NCBI GenBank assembly: GCA_030824965.1 | Contig: JAPJQV010000002.1 | Span: 1 to 64,000 of the forward strand | DNA length: 64,000 nt | Source of the DNA: Micavibrio sp. | GTDB lineage: Bacteria; Pseudomonadota; Alphaproteobacteria; Micavibrionales; Micavibrionaceae | Reading direction: 5' to 3' | Shown: positions 41,601 through 50,758 of the stretch, piece after piece | How positions within the stretch are numbered: position 1 is the stretch's first letter | Layout of the letters: each line of letters begins with the position of its first letter | Program-made: the position numbers and the translations under genes | Notes under the pieces: model-generated | Told to the model about the DNA's origin: nothing | What the model saw: the letters and a program-made list of their open reading frames with translations, nothing else | Databases searched by the model: none

Positions 41601-42415
41601 GCGATCGGCTTGTCGTGTTTTAAGGCCGGTATAGCTGCCCGAGCCTTACTTACTTCCGCCATATCAAGATCCGCATAAATAATTCCATTACTTGTCCCCG
41701 CATCGGCCAATATACGTCCCCATGGATCAATGATCATTGAATGCCCATAGGTTTTGCGCCCACCCTCATGTTCGCCCGTTTGTGCGGGAGCGATGACATA
41801 GGAACCTGTTTCAATCGCCCTTGCCCGCAGCAAAACTTCCCAGTGTGCCTCGCCTGTCGGGACAGTGAATGCCGCCGGAATAGCCAGAATTTCAGCCCCT
41901 GCTTGTGCCAGAGCGCGATATAGATAGGCAAAACGCACATCGTAACAAATCGTATGTCCCAACTTGATGCCATCAATCTCAGAAAGCGCGATTTTATCCC
42001 CACCTGCGAATAAATCGCTTTCGCGGTATTTATCGCCATTGGGTAGGTCGACATCAAAGAGATGAATTTTATCGTAACTCGATACGATTTTACCTTCCGG
42101 CGAAAATAATAATTGGCGGTTAGCCAGCTTATCGTCGCTGATCTTAATCGAAACGGAGCCCGCCAAAATCCAGACATTCAGTTCTTTTGCCAGAGAAGAT
42201 AAAAGCGGCAGCAAAGGATGCGTTTCCTGTGGATGTGCCGTCCACAATTTAAGCGCCGGATTGCCGCCAAGGCGGTCAGTGTTTTCAGGTGTGGCAATCA
42301 GCCTTGCCCCATTCGCCGCCGCTTCGCGGATCATAGATTCAATCGTCTTCATATTGACCGAAAAGTCAAAAGCGGCAGTAAATTGAATACAGGCTGTTTT
42401 TATAATTTCACTCAT
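41597..42415 (-). CDS. Carbon-nitrogen hydrolase (nitrilase superfamily, Nit2-like)
   Basis: 272 aa. The Glu-Lys-Cys triad is visible: Glu in ATPENTD (about residue 43), Lys in YDKIHLFDVD (about 115) and Cys in TICYDVRFAYLY (about 156). Nit2-like members deamidate alpha-ketoglutaramate or deaminated glutathione. It overlaps grxC by 4 bp, so the two are translationally coupled. The pairing of grxC with a nitrilase and comF is a recurrent alphaproteobacterial arrangement. Confidence 0.92.
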   Translation of the reverse strand: MSEIIKTACIQFTAAFDFSVNMKTIESMIREAAANGARLIATPENTDRLGGNPALKLWTAHPQETHPLLPLLSSLAKELNVWILAGSVSIKISDDKLANRQLLFSPEGKIVSSYDKIHLFDVDLPNGDKYRESDLFAGGDKIALSEIDGIKLGHTICYDVRFAYLYRALAQAGAEILAIPAAFTVPTGEAHWEVLLRARAIETGSYVIAPAQTGEHEGGRKTYGHSMIIDPWGRILADAGTSNGIIYADLDMAEVSKARAAIPALKHDKPIA

Positions 42416-42669
42416 GCGGCAAGCAATTTATCAAGCTCGCCTTTTTCTTCAAGAGCATGAATATCGTCGCAGCCGCCAATATGCTTATCATCGATAAAAA
42501 TTTGCGGAACCGAACGGCGGCCATTGGCGCGTTCCTGCATTTTATCGCGTGCTGCTTCATCGCCATCAATCTTGTATTCCGTGTAATCGGCATCTTTGGA
42601 ATCCAGCAAAGCCTTCGCTTTGCGGCAATAAGGACAATGATCCCACGTGTAAATTTCGATTTTTGCCAT
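42412..42669 (-). CDS. grxC: Glutaredoxin 3
   Basis: 85 aa, the length of bacterial GrxC. The active site is WDHCPYCRKAK with Cys12 and Cys15; SVPQIFI supplies the cis-proline, and GGCDD the glutathione-binding end. It reduces disulfides using glutathione in the cytoplasm. It precedes the nitrilase gene with a 4-bp overlap and diverges from the UbiH-type gene 47 bp away. Confidence 0.96.
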   Translation of the reverse strand: MAKIEIYTWDHCPYCRKAKALLDSKDADYTEYKIDGDEAARDKMQERANGRRSVPQIFIDDKHIGGCDDIHALEEKGELDKLLAA

Positions 42670-42716
42670 TTTTCATTACTTCCTTTCGATTACGATTGAG
42701 AATATATCTTAAACCC

Positions 42717-43961
42717 ATGAAATCAACAGACGTTATTATCAGCGGCGGCGGTGTTCCGGGATTGAGTTTAGGCCTTATTCTTGCGAAAGCAGGACTGGAC
42801 GTCGTAGTTTGCGATCCTTCGCCGCTTGTCAAACCGGAAAACCTCGCTTTATCAGGCCGCACAATTGCCCTCATGGAAAGCAGTCTTGCTGTTTTGGACA
42901 AAGCAGGGATTTTGGAAAAGGTCAGCAATAGTGCAGAAGATTTGAAAATTCTTTCTGTTGTCGACGGAAATTTTCGCGCAGATTTTGCATCATCGGAAAT
43001 AAACATGGCGCGTTTCGGACAGAATATCGCCGTCGGCCAGATGCAGGCTTATGCGGCAGCCCTTTTGCGCGAAGAAAAAAATGCAAGACTTATTCAAGAC
43101 AAGATTGAGCATTTTGAAGTTTTAGACAATGCAGTTCATGCCCATCTGTCCAATGGTGAGATAATTTCCGCCAAGCTGCTTATTGGAGCCGATGGCCGAA
43201 ATTCGATTGTCCGCAAGAACTCCGACATCGATATCTGGGAACATGATTACGAGCAGATGGCATTGACCGGCGTGATAGAGCACAGCAAAAACCACGGCAA
43301 TGCCTCTACCGAGTTTCACTTCAGCGGCGGGCCGTTCACTTTCGTGCCGATGAAAGGCAATCGGTGCAGTTTTGTATGGATGGAAAAAACCCAAGACGCC
43401 CAACGTATTCAGCAATTATCAAAGCTTGAGATAGAAGCGATCATGCAGGAAAGATCACAAAATATCGTCGGCAAGATATCGCTAGTTACAAAGATTGATG
43501 CTTTCCCTATTAAAATCCAGGCAGCAAAAAAGCTGGTCGGCAATCGCATCGCCCTGATGGCAGAAGCCGCGCATGTCATCTCTCCTATAGGTGCTCAAGG
43601 CATGAATTTATCCCTGCGCGATGTGGCCTGTTTGGCCGATGTTATATTAAGCGCCGCACGTATCGGTATAGATTTCGGAACGAAACAAATACTGAAAAAA
43701 TATCAGGATGAGCGATTGGTCGATATTTCACTGCGTATTGCGGGAACCGATGCGCTTAACCGCTCCGTTGCAACGGATAGCGGGCTATTAAAAAAACTGA
43801 AAATCCTGGGCTTTAAAGCCGCATCCAATATACCGCCCTTGCGTTCTTTGCTGGTACATGAAGCCCTTGCCCCGACCGCCAGCCTTACTCAGGATATATT
43901 GTCCGCCTTGGAAACGCGGGCAACCGTCAAAACATCTACCCTCGCCGCGCCTGCCGCGTAG
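42717..43961 (+). CDS. UbiH/UbiF/COQ6-family FAD monooxygenase
   Basis: 414 aa from the ATG at 42717. FAD-binding motifs are the dinucleotide fold ISGGGVPGLSLGLILAKAG, DGRNSIVRK, and the family signature GAQGMNLSLRDVACLAD near residue 300. Such enzymes hydroxylate the ubiquinone ring; which carbon is modified cannot be told from sequence because UbiH, UbiF, UbiI and UbiL are alike. It lies between comF and grxC but on the other strand, breaking the usual adjacency. Its final 73 bp overlap the comF gene tail-to-tail. Confidence 0.9.
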   Translation: MKSTDVIISGGGVPGLSLGLILAKAGLDVVVCDPSPLVKPENLALSGRTIALMESSLAVLDKAGILEKVSNSAEDLKILSVVDGNFRADFASSEINMARFGQNIAVGQMQAYAAALLREEKNARLIQDKIEHFEVLDNAVHAHLSNGEIISAKLLIGADGRNSIVRKNSDIDIWEHDYEQMALTGVIEHSKNHGNASTEFHFSGGPFTFVPMKGNRCSFVWMEKTQDAQRIQQLSKLEIEAIMQERSQNIVGKISLVTKIDAFPIKIQAAKKLVGNRIALMAEAAHVISPIGAQGMNLSLRDVACLADVILSAARIGIDFGTKQILKKYQDERLVDISLRIAGTDALNRSVATDSGLLKKLKILGFKAASNIPPLRSLLVHEALAPTASLTQDILSALETRATVKTSTLAAPAA

Positions 43962-44626
43962 AGAATTTCGGCGCATTCGCTCACCGTTGCGCCCGTTGTG
44001 TAAACATCGTCAATCAACACAATTTTCTTATCTTTTATTTGCGCCCGTTTCTTTTGTTCGACAGCAAAAGCGCGACTGACATTCTTATATCTGTCTTTGG
44101 CCGAAAGATGCCCCTGCACCGGCGTATGGCTCGTCCGCTTCAATATATCCGGCGCATAAGTAAGATTTGTTTCCTTCGCCAGTTTTTGGGCTATTAAGGC
44201 CGACTGGTTATAGCGACGTTTGAGTAGCCGCCGCCAATGAAGCGGCACAGGGACTATCATATCGCAATCTTTTAAAAAACCGGCTCCCGCCGTTTTTAGC
44301 CAAGGCACGAAAGTAAGGGTCAGATGGGTCTGATCACCATGTTTGAACGCCAAGATCAAATCTCTGCTGGCATCGTCGTACACAAGGGGAGATCTTGCAC
44401 GGTGATATGATTTTGGATAAGCAACGCAAGAGCCGCAAAGAAGCCTGCCTTGATCCTTGACCGAGAGTTCCAGCGGCAATCCGCAGGCGTCACAAAAAGG
44501 ATCCGCTACGAAACTTAACGATTGCCATGCCTGTGCCGACAAATTTCCCTGATTTTCAACTACTTCCCCGGATAAGGGGCAACGAGGCGGCAAAAGATGA
44601 AAAATTACATGGGATAAAAGGGACAT
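43889..44626 (-). CDS. comF: ComF family phosphoribosyltransferase-like protein
   Basis: 245 aa. An N-terminal zinc-finger-like region (CPLSG, CDACGLPL, CGSC) is followed by a PRTase-type domain with RRYNQSALIAQKLA and the phosphoribosyl loop KIVLIDDVYTTGATVSECA near residue 205. Homologues (ComFC) take part in uptake of transforming DNA or in unknown purine-salvage-like reactions; function here not shown. The gene ends inside the UbiH-type gene on the opposite strand. Confidence 0.9.
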   Translation of the reverse strand: MSLLSHVIFHLLPPRCPLSGEVVENQGNLSAQAWQSLSFVADPFCDACGLPLELSVKDQGRLLCGSCVAYPKSYHRARSPLVYDDASRDLILAFKHGDQTHLTLTFVPWLKTAGAGFLKDCDMIVPVPLHWRRLLKRRYNQSALIAQKLAKETNLTYAPDILKRTSHTPVQGHLSAKDRYKNVSRAFAVEQKKRAQIKDKKIVLIDDVYTTGATVSECAEILYAAGAARVDVLTVARVSKADNIS

Positions 44627-44788
44627 ATCTGTCCTTTATATTTTCATATTTAATTAAGTGTTTGTTATTTCAGCCTTTTTTAAGCTTTTAAACTAAATTC
44701 GCTTTTTAAGCTAACTATTTATTTTTATTGCATTTTTTTATCAAAATACAGTATCTTGAATATCTCATTAACTTTTATTTCGGGAAGC

Positions 44789-47452
44789 ATGGGCAGGTCA
44801 ATCCTCACATCGCTGAAATCTGGTCACCGTAAGGCTATAGGCTTGGTGAAGGATTCTGTCGTGTCTCCACAACAGGCAAGTGAAGCTTCCAAACGAGCCG
44901 TCCGCGCGAAATTCAAAGACGAGCGCCTTCAGCTTTTAGAGAAAATCCCGTCGCATACTATCAAAAAAGCATGGTTTACCATGGCGCATCTATTGCTGGA
45001 CGATGGGGCGCATGTAATCGATGCCGGTTGTAACGACGGGGCGATGACCTATGCTATTTCTTCGCTTTTTCCAAATTTGAAAATTACCGGAATTGATTTA
45101 AACGGTCAGACACTTGCGGCAGCCGAGCATCATTATCAGCGCGACAATCTTGATTACCGCCGCGCCAATCTCTTTGAAAGCTTTGCCCCAAAAGACAGCG
45201 TTGACGCCATAATCAATTCTTTCGTGCTTCATGAAGTCTATTCCGAATCGCTCTATAATGAACGACTGATCTCCAAGCTTCTGGAGCGTCAATATGAAGC
45301 GCTGAAAGATAACGGGTATATCCTGATTCGCGACTACGTTCTTCCCTCTTCCGGCGAGTATGTGCTGATTGAGCTTAAGGACAAAGGTGTTTCCAGTGAC
45401 GACATAGATAAGATGTCGGAAAGTGATTTCCTGATCTGGTATTCCGAACATGCAAGATCCAAGCATGAAAGCAATGCGGCAGGATTTTTTATCGAAGAAC
45501 TGCCGCCGAATTATCCGGGTACTCGCCTATTCCGCCTGCCGATTAAATGGGCTTATGAATTTATCCTTCGTAAAGACGATCGCCAGAAATTGCAGGATAC
45601 GCTCAGCAAGGAATATGCATTTTATACAGAAAAAGAATTTCGTCGCGAACTGGCGAGCCTTGGCGCACGTGTTGTCTATACGGCCCCTCACTGGGATGAA
45701 GGCTTTTTAAAAACTCGTTATGATGGAAAAATCCGCATGTACCGCGAAGACGGTACTCCGATGGGCCCGCCGCCGACCAGTTATATTATCGTTGCCCAGA
45801 AAGTCGCGGAAAATACCAGCCAGCTTTTGCAGGAACGCCGCGCATCAAGAGGCAAAACCGGAAAAATACATCTTCAATCCGTACGCGACGAAAAAACAGG
45901 CGAGATTACCGACATCGCCACGCGTGATATGGAGATCGCAGAGATCATTCCGTACCGCGTAACGCCTGAAGGCCAGCTCAAAATCTATCTTCACGAAGCT
46001 CTACCGCGCGGACTTGTCAATTCCGTACCTCGCATCGGAAAGAATATCGATGGACGCAAATGGTCGGGACACATGACCGAAGTTATGGCGATGCCTTTGG
46101 AAAATATTCGCGGCTATGTCGACCATCCAGTCAATGAATTTCAGAAATTTGCGATCAAGGAAATCGGTATCAAGCCTTCGCTGGATTCCTCCCTGCAAAA
46201 GGGCCCGGGTTTTTATCCAGACCCTTATCGTATCGATGAACGGATAGAAACCTGGTACTACCGCGTTGAAGATCATCATCCGGTTTTCGAACCCAAAACC
46301 ATGCTGTACGACCTGGAAGGCTTTTCCAGCAAAGGCCAGATCCGCGAGTTCGATGCCCAAGCTATCATGAACGCAATTACGGTTGGTTACCTGCCTTCTT
46401 CCCGTCTGGAGCCACAACTGCTGGCCTTGCACCAGATGCTGAAAATTCCGACCGAGGTCTGGGAAGACTTGCCTATTCATCTGAGCGAGATCGCGGCCGA
46501 AGAAGTCGAGGATATGACGAAAATCGTCAAACAAATGACTCTCAGCGATAATCGCTTTAAAAATATCAAAGGTTCTGCGGGCAATATTCGTCTTGTCCAA
46601 TCGGTTTTTGTTGATGAAGGCCGCGATCAGGGCGGCGGCATGACCAATCTCGCGGCACGCGACATGGAATTCATTTATCAGGAAGATAATACCGTTAACA
46701 CTGCCGTCGTTCTTCCTCTGGTTAAAGATTTGCAAGGCGAAGTTCTGGCAGGAATAGTATCTGAATATATGCCGGTGCCGCAGCGTTACAAAGGAACTGG
46801 TTTAATGCCGACACTTCCGAGCTTTACTTTGCCTAAGGAAGTCACCGATATAGATGCCGCACGCCGTTATATTGCCGATAAATTCATGGTCGACGCAAAA
46901 TACGTCGCCCGCATGGGGGAAAGCTATTACACCCATATAGGCATGACACCTCACCGCATTTATCCTTTTGTTGTGACGAATATGCGCGGCGCATGGGGTG
47001 GACGCGGTATCGGCCAGAGCTTTGTTACACCTTTGTACAATCTCTGGAAACTGTTGTACTGGGACAATTCCGATAGCTTTATGAAAGTAACGGCCATGGC
47101 ATACAAAAACCTTTGCCAGGACAGCGATCTCAGTGTCCGTTGGGATTTCGATGTTAAAATGGCCGGATCTGATATGGGTTCACGCATGACGAATAGCGAT
47201 TATTCCAGTGGCGCAGAATTCTCGCCTGTAGCCAGTGGCTCGAGCGCAGTGATCATTCCCCCATCGGGAAGCGAGGCGAGCAACGATGAAGGAATTGAAG
47301 GTCAGCAGAAAAGTCGTGGCGATAAAGGGAAACTTTCCGGCACATCGGGCTTTGGCGGTCCGAATGACGATGTCATGGGCGGAGATTTCAAAGCTACCAA
47401 TTTGCGCGAGGGGCCATCCCTGATTAACCTGCCCGCGCCCCGCGCCAAGTAA
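44789..47452 (+). CDS. Methyltransferase fused to two Nudix-like repeats, 887 aa, unknown function
   Basis: Start taken at the ATG at 44789 (GGGAAG close by); a TTG at 44756 is possible. Residues 70-345 form a class I SAM methyltransferase (motif I VIDAGCNDG at 76-84; ITGIDLNG). From 360 onward there are two related segments, each opening with a TD/NI/LA-A/T-RDME motif (TDIATRDME near 374, TNLAARDME near 630) and containing Nudix-like patterns (KFAIKEIGI, FYPDPYRIDER; RRYIADKFMV, YYTHIGMTPHRIYPF) but no canonical REUxEExGU box. The last 75 residues are Ser/Gly-rich and disordered. No family is recognised. It is followed by two coupled genes with 1- and 4-bp overlaps. Confidence 0.75.
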   Translation: MGRSILTSLKSGHRKAIGLVKDSVVSPQQASEASKRAVRAKFKDERLQLLEKIPSHTIKKAWFTMAHLLLDDGAHVIDAGCNDGAMTYAISSLFPNLKITGIDLNGQTLAAAEHHYQRDNLDYRRANLFESFAPKDSVDAIINSFVLHEVYSESLYNERLISKLLERQYEALKDNGYILIRDYVLPSSGEYVLIELKDKGVSSDDIDKMSESDFLIWYSEHARSKHESNAAGFFIEELPPNYPGTRLFRLPIKWAYEFILRKDDRQKLQDTLSKEYAFYTEKEFRRELASLGARVVYTAPHWDEGFLKTRYDGKIRMYREDGTPMGPPPTSYIIVAQKVAENTSQLLQERRASRGKTGKIHLQSVRDEKTGEITDIATRDMEIAEIIPYRVTPEGQLKIYLHEALPRGLVNSVPRIGKNIDGRKWSGHMTEVMAMPLENIRGYVDHPVNEFQKFAIKEIGIKPSLDSSLQKGPGFYPDPYRIDERIETWYYRVEDHHPVFEPKTMLYDLEGFSSKGQIREFDAQAIMNAITVGYLPSSRLEPQLLALHQMLKIPTEVWEDLPIHLSEIAAEEVEDMTKIVKQMTLSDNRFKNIKGSAGNIRLVQSVFVDEGRDQGGGMTNLAARDMEFIYQEDNTVNTAVVLPLVKDLQGEVLAGIVSEYMPVPQRYKGTGLMPTLPSFTLPKEVTDIDAARRYIADKFMVDAKYVARMGESYYTHIGMTPHRIYPFVVTNMRGAWGGRGIGQSFVTPLYNLWKLLYWDNSDSFMKVTAMAYKNLCQDSDLSVRWDFDVKMAGSDMGSRMTNSDYSSGAEFSPVASGSSAVIIPPSGSEASNDEGIEGQQKSRGDKGKLSGTSGFGGPNDDVMGGDFKATNLREGPSLINLPAPRAK

Positions 47453-48297
47453 TGTCCGAAATATCTGTTTTCAACCGCAACCATTTGCGATTGCGCCGCA
47501 AACGCGCTTTACCAGAATTTGCCAAGCATGGTTTCTTGTTTGAATGGTCGGCAAAACAAATAATTGATCGCTTGCAGGACATCAAAAAAACATTTCCCGT
47601 CACCTACTCTATTGGTAATCGCGTACCTGATGACTTCTGGCAGCAATTGAAGGCACAAAAACAAATCGAAACATTGATCGTAAGCGATATAGCGAAAGGA
47701 GATATTATTTCAGACAATGAAATTCTTCCTTTTCAGGAAAACTCCGCTGATCTGATTGTTTCTGTTTTGGATCTTCACACGATAAACGATCTGCCGGGTA
47801 CCTTGATGCAGATTAGGAAAATCCTCAAACCGGACGGTTTGTTTATTGCATGTATGCTGGGCGGAGAAACCCTGTATGAGTTGCGCGAAAGCCTCATGCA
47901 GACCGATATTGAAATGTCGTCAGGCGCCAGCCCGCGTGTCGCACCTTTTGCTGACACGCAAACCGCCGGAGCTTTGCTTCAACGCGCAGGCTTTGCTCTG
48001 CCAGTCGTCGATTCGGAGATCATCCGCGTCTCTTATCAAACCATGTTCAATCTTATGGCGGATTTGCGCGGCATGGGCGAAAGCAACGCTCTTACAGCCC
48101 GTAAGAAAACCTTCACTTCTCCGGTTTTTTTCGCCCGTGCCGCCGAATACTATCAAAACCATTTCAATGAAGAAGATCATCGCGTTACGGCCAGCTTCGA
48201 AATTATATTCATGATTGGCTGGGCACCTCATGAAAGCCAGCAAAAACCGCTTCGCCGCGGCAGCGCCGAGCATAGCCTGACGGAATTTTTACAATGA
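47452..48297 (+). CDS. NDUFAF5/BioC-type methyltransferase-like protein
   Basis: 281 aa. The pattern SVFNRNHLRLRRKRAL at the start and FQENSADLIVSVLDLHTINDLPGTL with ILKPDGLFIACMLGGETLYELRESL are typical of the NDUFAF5-like group, whose mitochondrial member is needed for complex I assembly by modifying an arginine of NDUFS7. In this protein the glycine-rich motif I is weak, replaced by IETLIVSDIAKGD. In many alphaproteobacteria it stands divergently next to comF; here the 887-aa gene lies between. It is coupled to both neighbours (TAATG start and 4-bp overlap with gloB). Confidence 0.85.
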   Translation: MSEISVFNRNHLRLRRKRALPEFAKHGFLFEWSAKQIIDRLQDIKKTFPVTYSIGNRVPDDFWQQLKAQKQIETLIVSDIAKGDIISDNEILPFQENSADLIVSVLDLHTINDLPGTLMQIRKILKPDGLFIACMLGGETLYELRESLMQTDIEMSSGASPRVAPFADTQTAGALLQRAGFALPVVDSEIIRVSYQTMFNLMADLRGMGESNALTARKKTFTSPVFFARAAEYYQNHFNEEDHRVTASFEIIFMIGWAPHESQQKPLRRGSAEHSLTEFLQ

Positions 48298-49007
48298 TTC
48301 ATATCGTTCCGACATTACAGGATAATTATACTTACATTATTGAAGCAAACGGAAATGCCGTTATCATTGATTGCGGCGAAGCGGGTCCGGTCATTGGTTT
48401 CCTTGAGAAAAATAACCTTATTCCCTCACGTTTTTTATGCACGCATCATCATGGCGATCACATAGACGGTATTCCTGACCTGAAAAAACGATATCCCGAC
48501 CTGAGAGTATTTGCACCGGAGAAAGATTTATACCGCATACCCGAAGCCAGCTTTGGGCTACGTCCGGAACAGAATATTCAAATTGAGGATTTAAGTATTC
48601 AATGTATCGAAACTCCCGGTCACACGAAAAGCCATCTATGCTTTTATATTCCGGTGCTGAAATCTATTTTTACGGGTGATGCTTTATTTTCTCTTGGCTG
48701 CGGCAGACTGTTCGAAGGAACGCCGGACGATCTATTCGCTTCAATGCAAAAAATAAAAAATTTACCCGACGATACGATGATTTATTGCGGCCATGAATAT
48801 ACAAAGACAAACTGCCTTTTTAGTCTTTCCGTTGAACCGCATAATCCCGCATTACTATCAAAAATCAAGAAAATTGAACAATTAAGAGCGGCCAACAACC
48901 CTACTCTTCCTGTATTACTGGCCGAAGAAAAATCAACCAATCTATTTTTGCAAGCCGACAACATAAAAAAAATCGCGCAACTTAGACAGTTGCGCGATCA
49001 ATTTTAG
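48294..49007 (+). CDS. gloB: Hydroxyacylglutathione hydrolase (glyoxalase II)
   Basis: 237 aa. The metallo-beta-lactamase metal motif THHHGDH is at residues 50-56, followed by ETPGHTKSHLCFYI, FTGDALFSLGCGR and YCGHEYT. These bind two metal ions. It hydrolyses S-lactoylglutathione to lactate and glutathione, completing methylglyoxal detoxification. The start shares 4 bp with the NDUFAF5-like gene. No glyoxalase I is in the window. A truncated C-terminal glutathione-binding part compared with the 255-aa typical length. Confidence 0.93.
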   Translation: MIHIVPTLQDNYTYIIEANGNAVIIDCGEAGPVIGFLEKNNLIPSRFLCTHHHGDHIDGIPDLKKRYPDLRVFAPEKDLYRIPEASFGLRPEQNIQIEDLSIQCIETPGHTKSHLCFYIPVLKSIFTGDALFSLGCGRLFEGTPDDLFASMQKIKNLPDDTMIYCGHEYTKTNCLFSLSVEPHNPALLSKIKKIEQLRAANNPTLPVLLAEEKSTNLFLQADNIKKIAQLRQLRDQF

Positions 49008-49021
49008 GATTTCAAAAAATA

Positions 49022-49459
49022 TTATTCATCTCCGCCGGATTGAGACTGGCTTTGCTGGCCTCCACCGCCTTGAGGACGGCGCATCGGACGTCGCTGGAAA
49101 CCGCCCTGACGTTGCTGCGGACGATTATTCTGCGGACGATCATTATTGGCTGAACCTTCCGACATGTTACCGGCATTATCTTCATCGGAAGAATTTCCGC
49201 CGATAAAATCAGGCAAGCCGTTATTGTTACGGCGATGGGAAGAGCGGTGCGGCGGAATCGGGATAGGACGTGCCGCCATATCGTCACGCTCGCTAACCGC
49301 AATTTCGATTTCCAGACGGGCCGCTACTTTGCGAAGCTCGTGTGTCGCTTCCTGAAGACGCTCACGCGCTTCCTGATTTTTTTTCTGACCGCTCCAGCTT
49401 TCATACGCCTTGATACAATCATCGGCAGCTTCTTTTAAACGGGTTTCGATTTCGTCCAT
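49022..49459 (-). CDS. Hypothetical coiled-coil/disordered protein, 145 aa
   Basis: Residues 1-60 are a charged helical segment (MDEIETRLKEAADDCIKAYESW, later RKVAARLEIEIA) likely to form a coiled coil. The rest is rich in N, R, Q, G and S with PQNNRPQQRQGGFQRR, disordered and basic, a composition common in RNA-binding or nucleoid-associated proteins. AAAAGGATTTTTAAA precedes the ATG. No family assigned; similar small proteins are known in related alphaproteobacteria, but I cannot name one. Confidence 0.7.
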   Translation of the reverse strand: MDEIETRLKEAADDCIKAYESWSGQKKNQEARERLQEATHELRKVAARLEIEIAVSERDDMAARPIPIPPHRSSHRRNNNGLPDFIGGNSSDEDNAGNMSEGSANNDRPQNNRPQQRQGGFQRRPMRRPQGGGGQQSQSQSGGDE

Positions 49460-49562
49460 TTTAAAAATCCTTTTATATCTGCCCTTTAAGGCGAAGGGCG
49501 TACACTACTCAACTGTTCGCTTGCGGTCAATCAAGTTCGACGCAAGCACCTAAATCATTGAT

Positions 49563-50348
49563 TTATCCCGCGACCCAGCCGCCATCAATCGAAAATGCTG
49601 AGCCCGTGACATTTCGCGCGGCTTCTGAAGAAAGATACACGACCATTTCTCCTATTTCTTCCGGTGTCGTAAATTGTAATTTGGCCTGCTTCTCGGATAA
49701 CATTTCATTCGAAACGTCTTGGGTCGATTTGCCTTGCTGGACAGCCTTATCATCGATTTGTTTTTGGACCAGCGGCGTTAATACCCAGCCGGGACAGATC
49801 GCATTACATGTAATATTGGCATCACCTGTCTCCAAGGCGACGACTTTGCTGAGACCTACAACACCATGTTTTGCGGCGACATAAGCGATTTTCTCTTTCG
49901 AAGCGACCAGGCCGTGCGCCGAGGCGATGTTGATGATGCGTCCGAAATTACGGTTACGCATACCTGGCAAAGCTGCTTTTACACCGTAAAACACGCCTGA
50001 TAAATTCGTGTCGATAACAGCCTGCCATTTCTCAACCGGGAAATCTTCGGCTTTCGAAGTAAACTGAATACCCGCGTTGTTAACGAGGATATCAAGGCCT
50101 CCCATCTGTTTTTCAGCATCCTGTATCATTTTCTCAACGGAATCATATTTGGAAATATCGGCTTCTAAAAAAATACATTTTACGCCATGTTTTTTTTCTA
50201 TTCCCGCGCGCTCTTTTTCAATCGCGTCTTTATCGCCGAAGCCGTTAATCACGATATTGCAGCCTTTAGATGCCAATACTTGCGCGATGCCTAAACCAAT
50301 ACCGCTGGTAGAACCTGTAATAAGAGCGACTTTATTTTTTAATGACAT
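49563..50348 (-). CDS. 3-Hydroxybutyrate dehydrogenase (SDR)
   Basis: 261 aa short-chain dehydrogenase. NAD-binding TGSTSGIGLGIA, NNAGIQF, the active-site Ser in NIASAHGLVAS and YVAAKHG with the catalytic Tyr-x3-Lys are present. The C-terminal block CPGWVLTPLV and the QSEQ-type region (LSEKQAKLQFTTPEEIG) are those of D-3-hydroxybutyrate dehydrogenase, which interconverts 3-hydroxybutyrate and acetoacetate with NAD. It fits polyhydroxybutyrate or ketone-body use, though no PHB genes are in the window. It follows the DUF1192 gene by 11 bp on the same strand and may share its transcript. Confidence 0.9.
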   Translation of the reverse strand: MSLKNKVALITGSTSGIGLGIAQVLASKGCNIVINGFGDKDAIEKERAGIEKKHGVKCIFLEADISKYDSVEKMIQDAEKQMGGLDILVNNAGIQFTSKAEDFPVEKWQAVIDTNLSGVFYGVKAALPGMRNRNFGRIINIASAHGLVASKEKIAYVAAKHGVVGLSKVVALETGDANITCNAICPGWVLTPLVQKQIDDKAVQQGKSTQDVSNEMLSEKQAKLQFTTPEEIGEMVVYLSSEAARNVTGSAFSIDGGWVAG

Positions 50349-50359
50349 GATTGATTTTC

Positions 50360-50545
50360 CTATTTAGTTTTAAAGAAACTGGCAGCCGCATTTTTATGCG
50401 CTTCTTTTTTTATTATTTCGGCTTCGGCTCTTATAATTTCAGCCTTTAGATTCCCGATATATTCTTTCAATTCGTCAATGGAATAACTATCCAGCGGTTT
50501 GAGAATTTTCTTTGGCTTACGGGGGTCTAGGTCATCTTCGAACAT
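50360..50545 (-). CDS. DUF1192 family protein, 61 aa
   Basis: A short alphaproteobacterial protein with the family form: an N-terminal MFEDDLDPRKPKK, then SIDELKEYIGNLKAEIIRAEAEI, which is one amphipathic coiled-coil helix. No function is known for the family. It diverges from the trcR gene; about 210 bp between the two starts carries the shared control region. Confidence 0.85.
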   Translation of the reverse strand: MFEDDLDPRKPKKILKPLDSYSIDELKEYIGNLKAEIIRAEAEIIKKEAHKNAAASFFKTK

Positions 50546-50758
50546 AGAGATAAAATAGGCTGCGGTACCTTGAATGGCAACCGTAGAAATATGACATAAA
50601 ACAACAACTTAACCCTTTTTATAAAATAGCTGGCATTGATTGATATAAGAAGCTATAAAGACGGTATTCCAGACATGGTTGAGCTATCGGACCATGGCGA
50701 TCTGCAGGAAAAGCGGATCGGCAAAAGGATCAATATATTTAAAAACGGAGCTTATGAC

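Noticed and set aside
46001..46735. 244-codon minus-strand ORF opposite the 887-aa gene
   Set aside because: Shadow of the methyltransferase-Nudix-like gene; the plus-strand frame has clear motifs and operon coupling.
49519..49547. GCTTGCG...CGCAAGC inverted repeat after the 3-hydroxybutyrate dehydrogenase gene
   Set aside because: The stem is only 7 bp with a long loop and no T-run, too weak to call a terminator.
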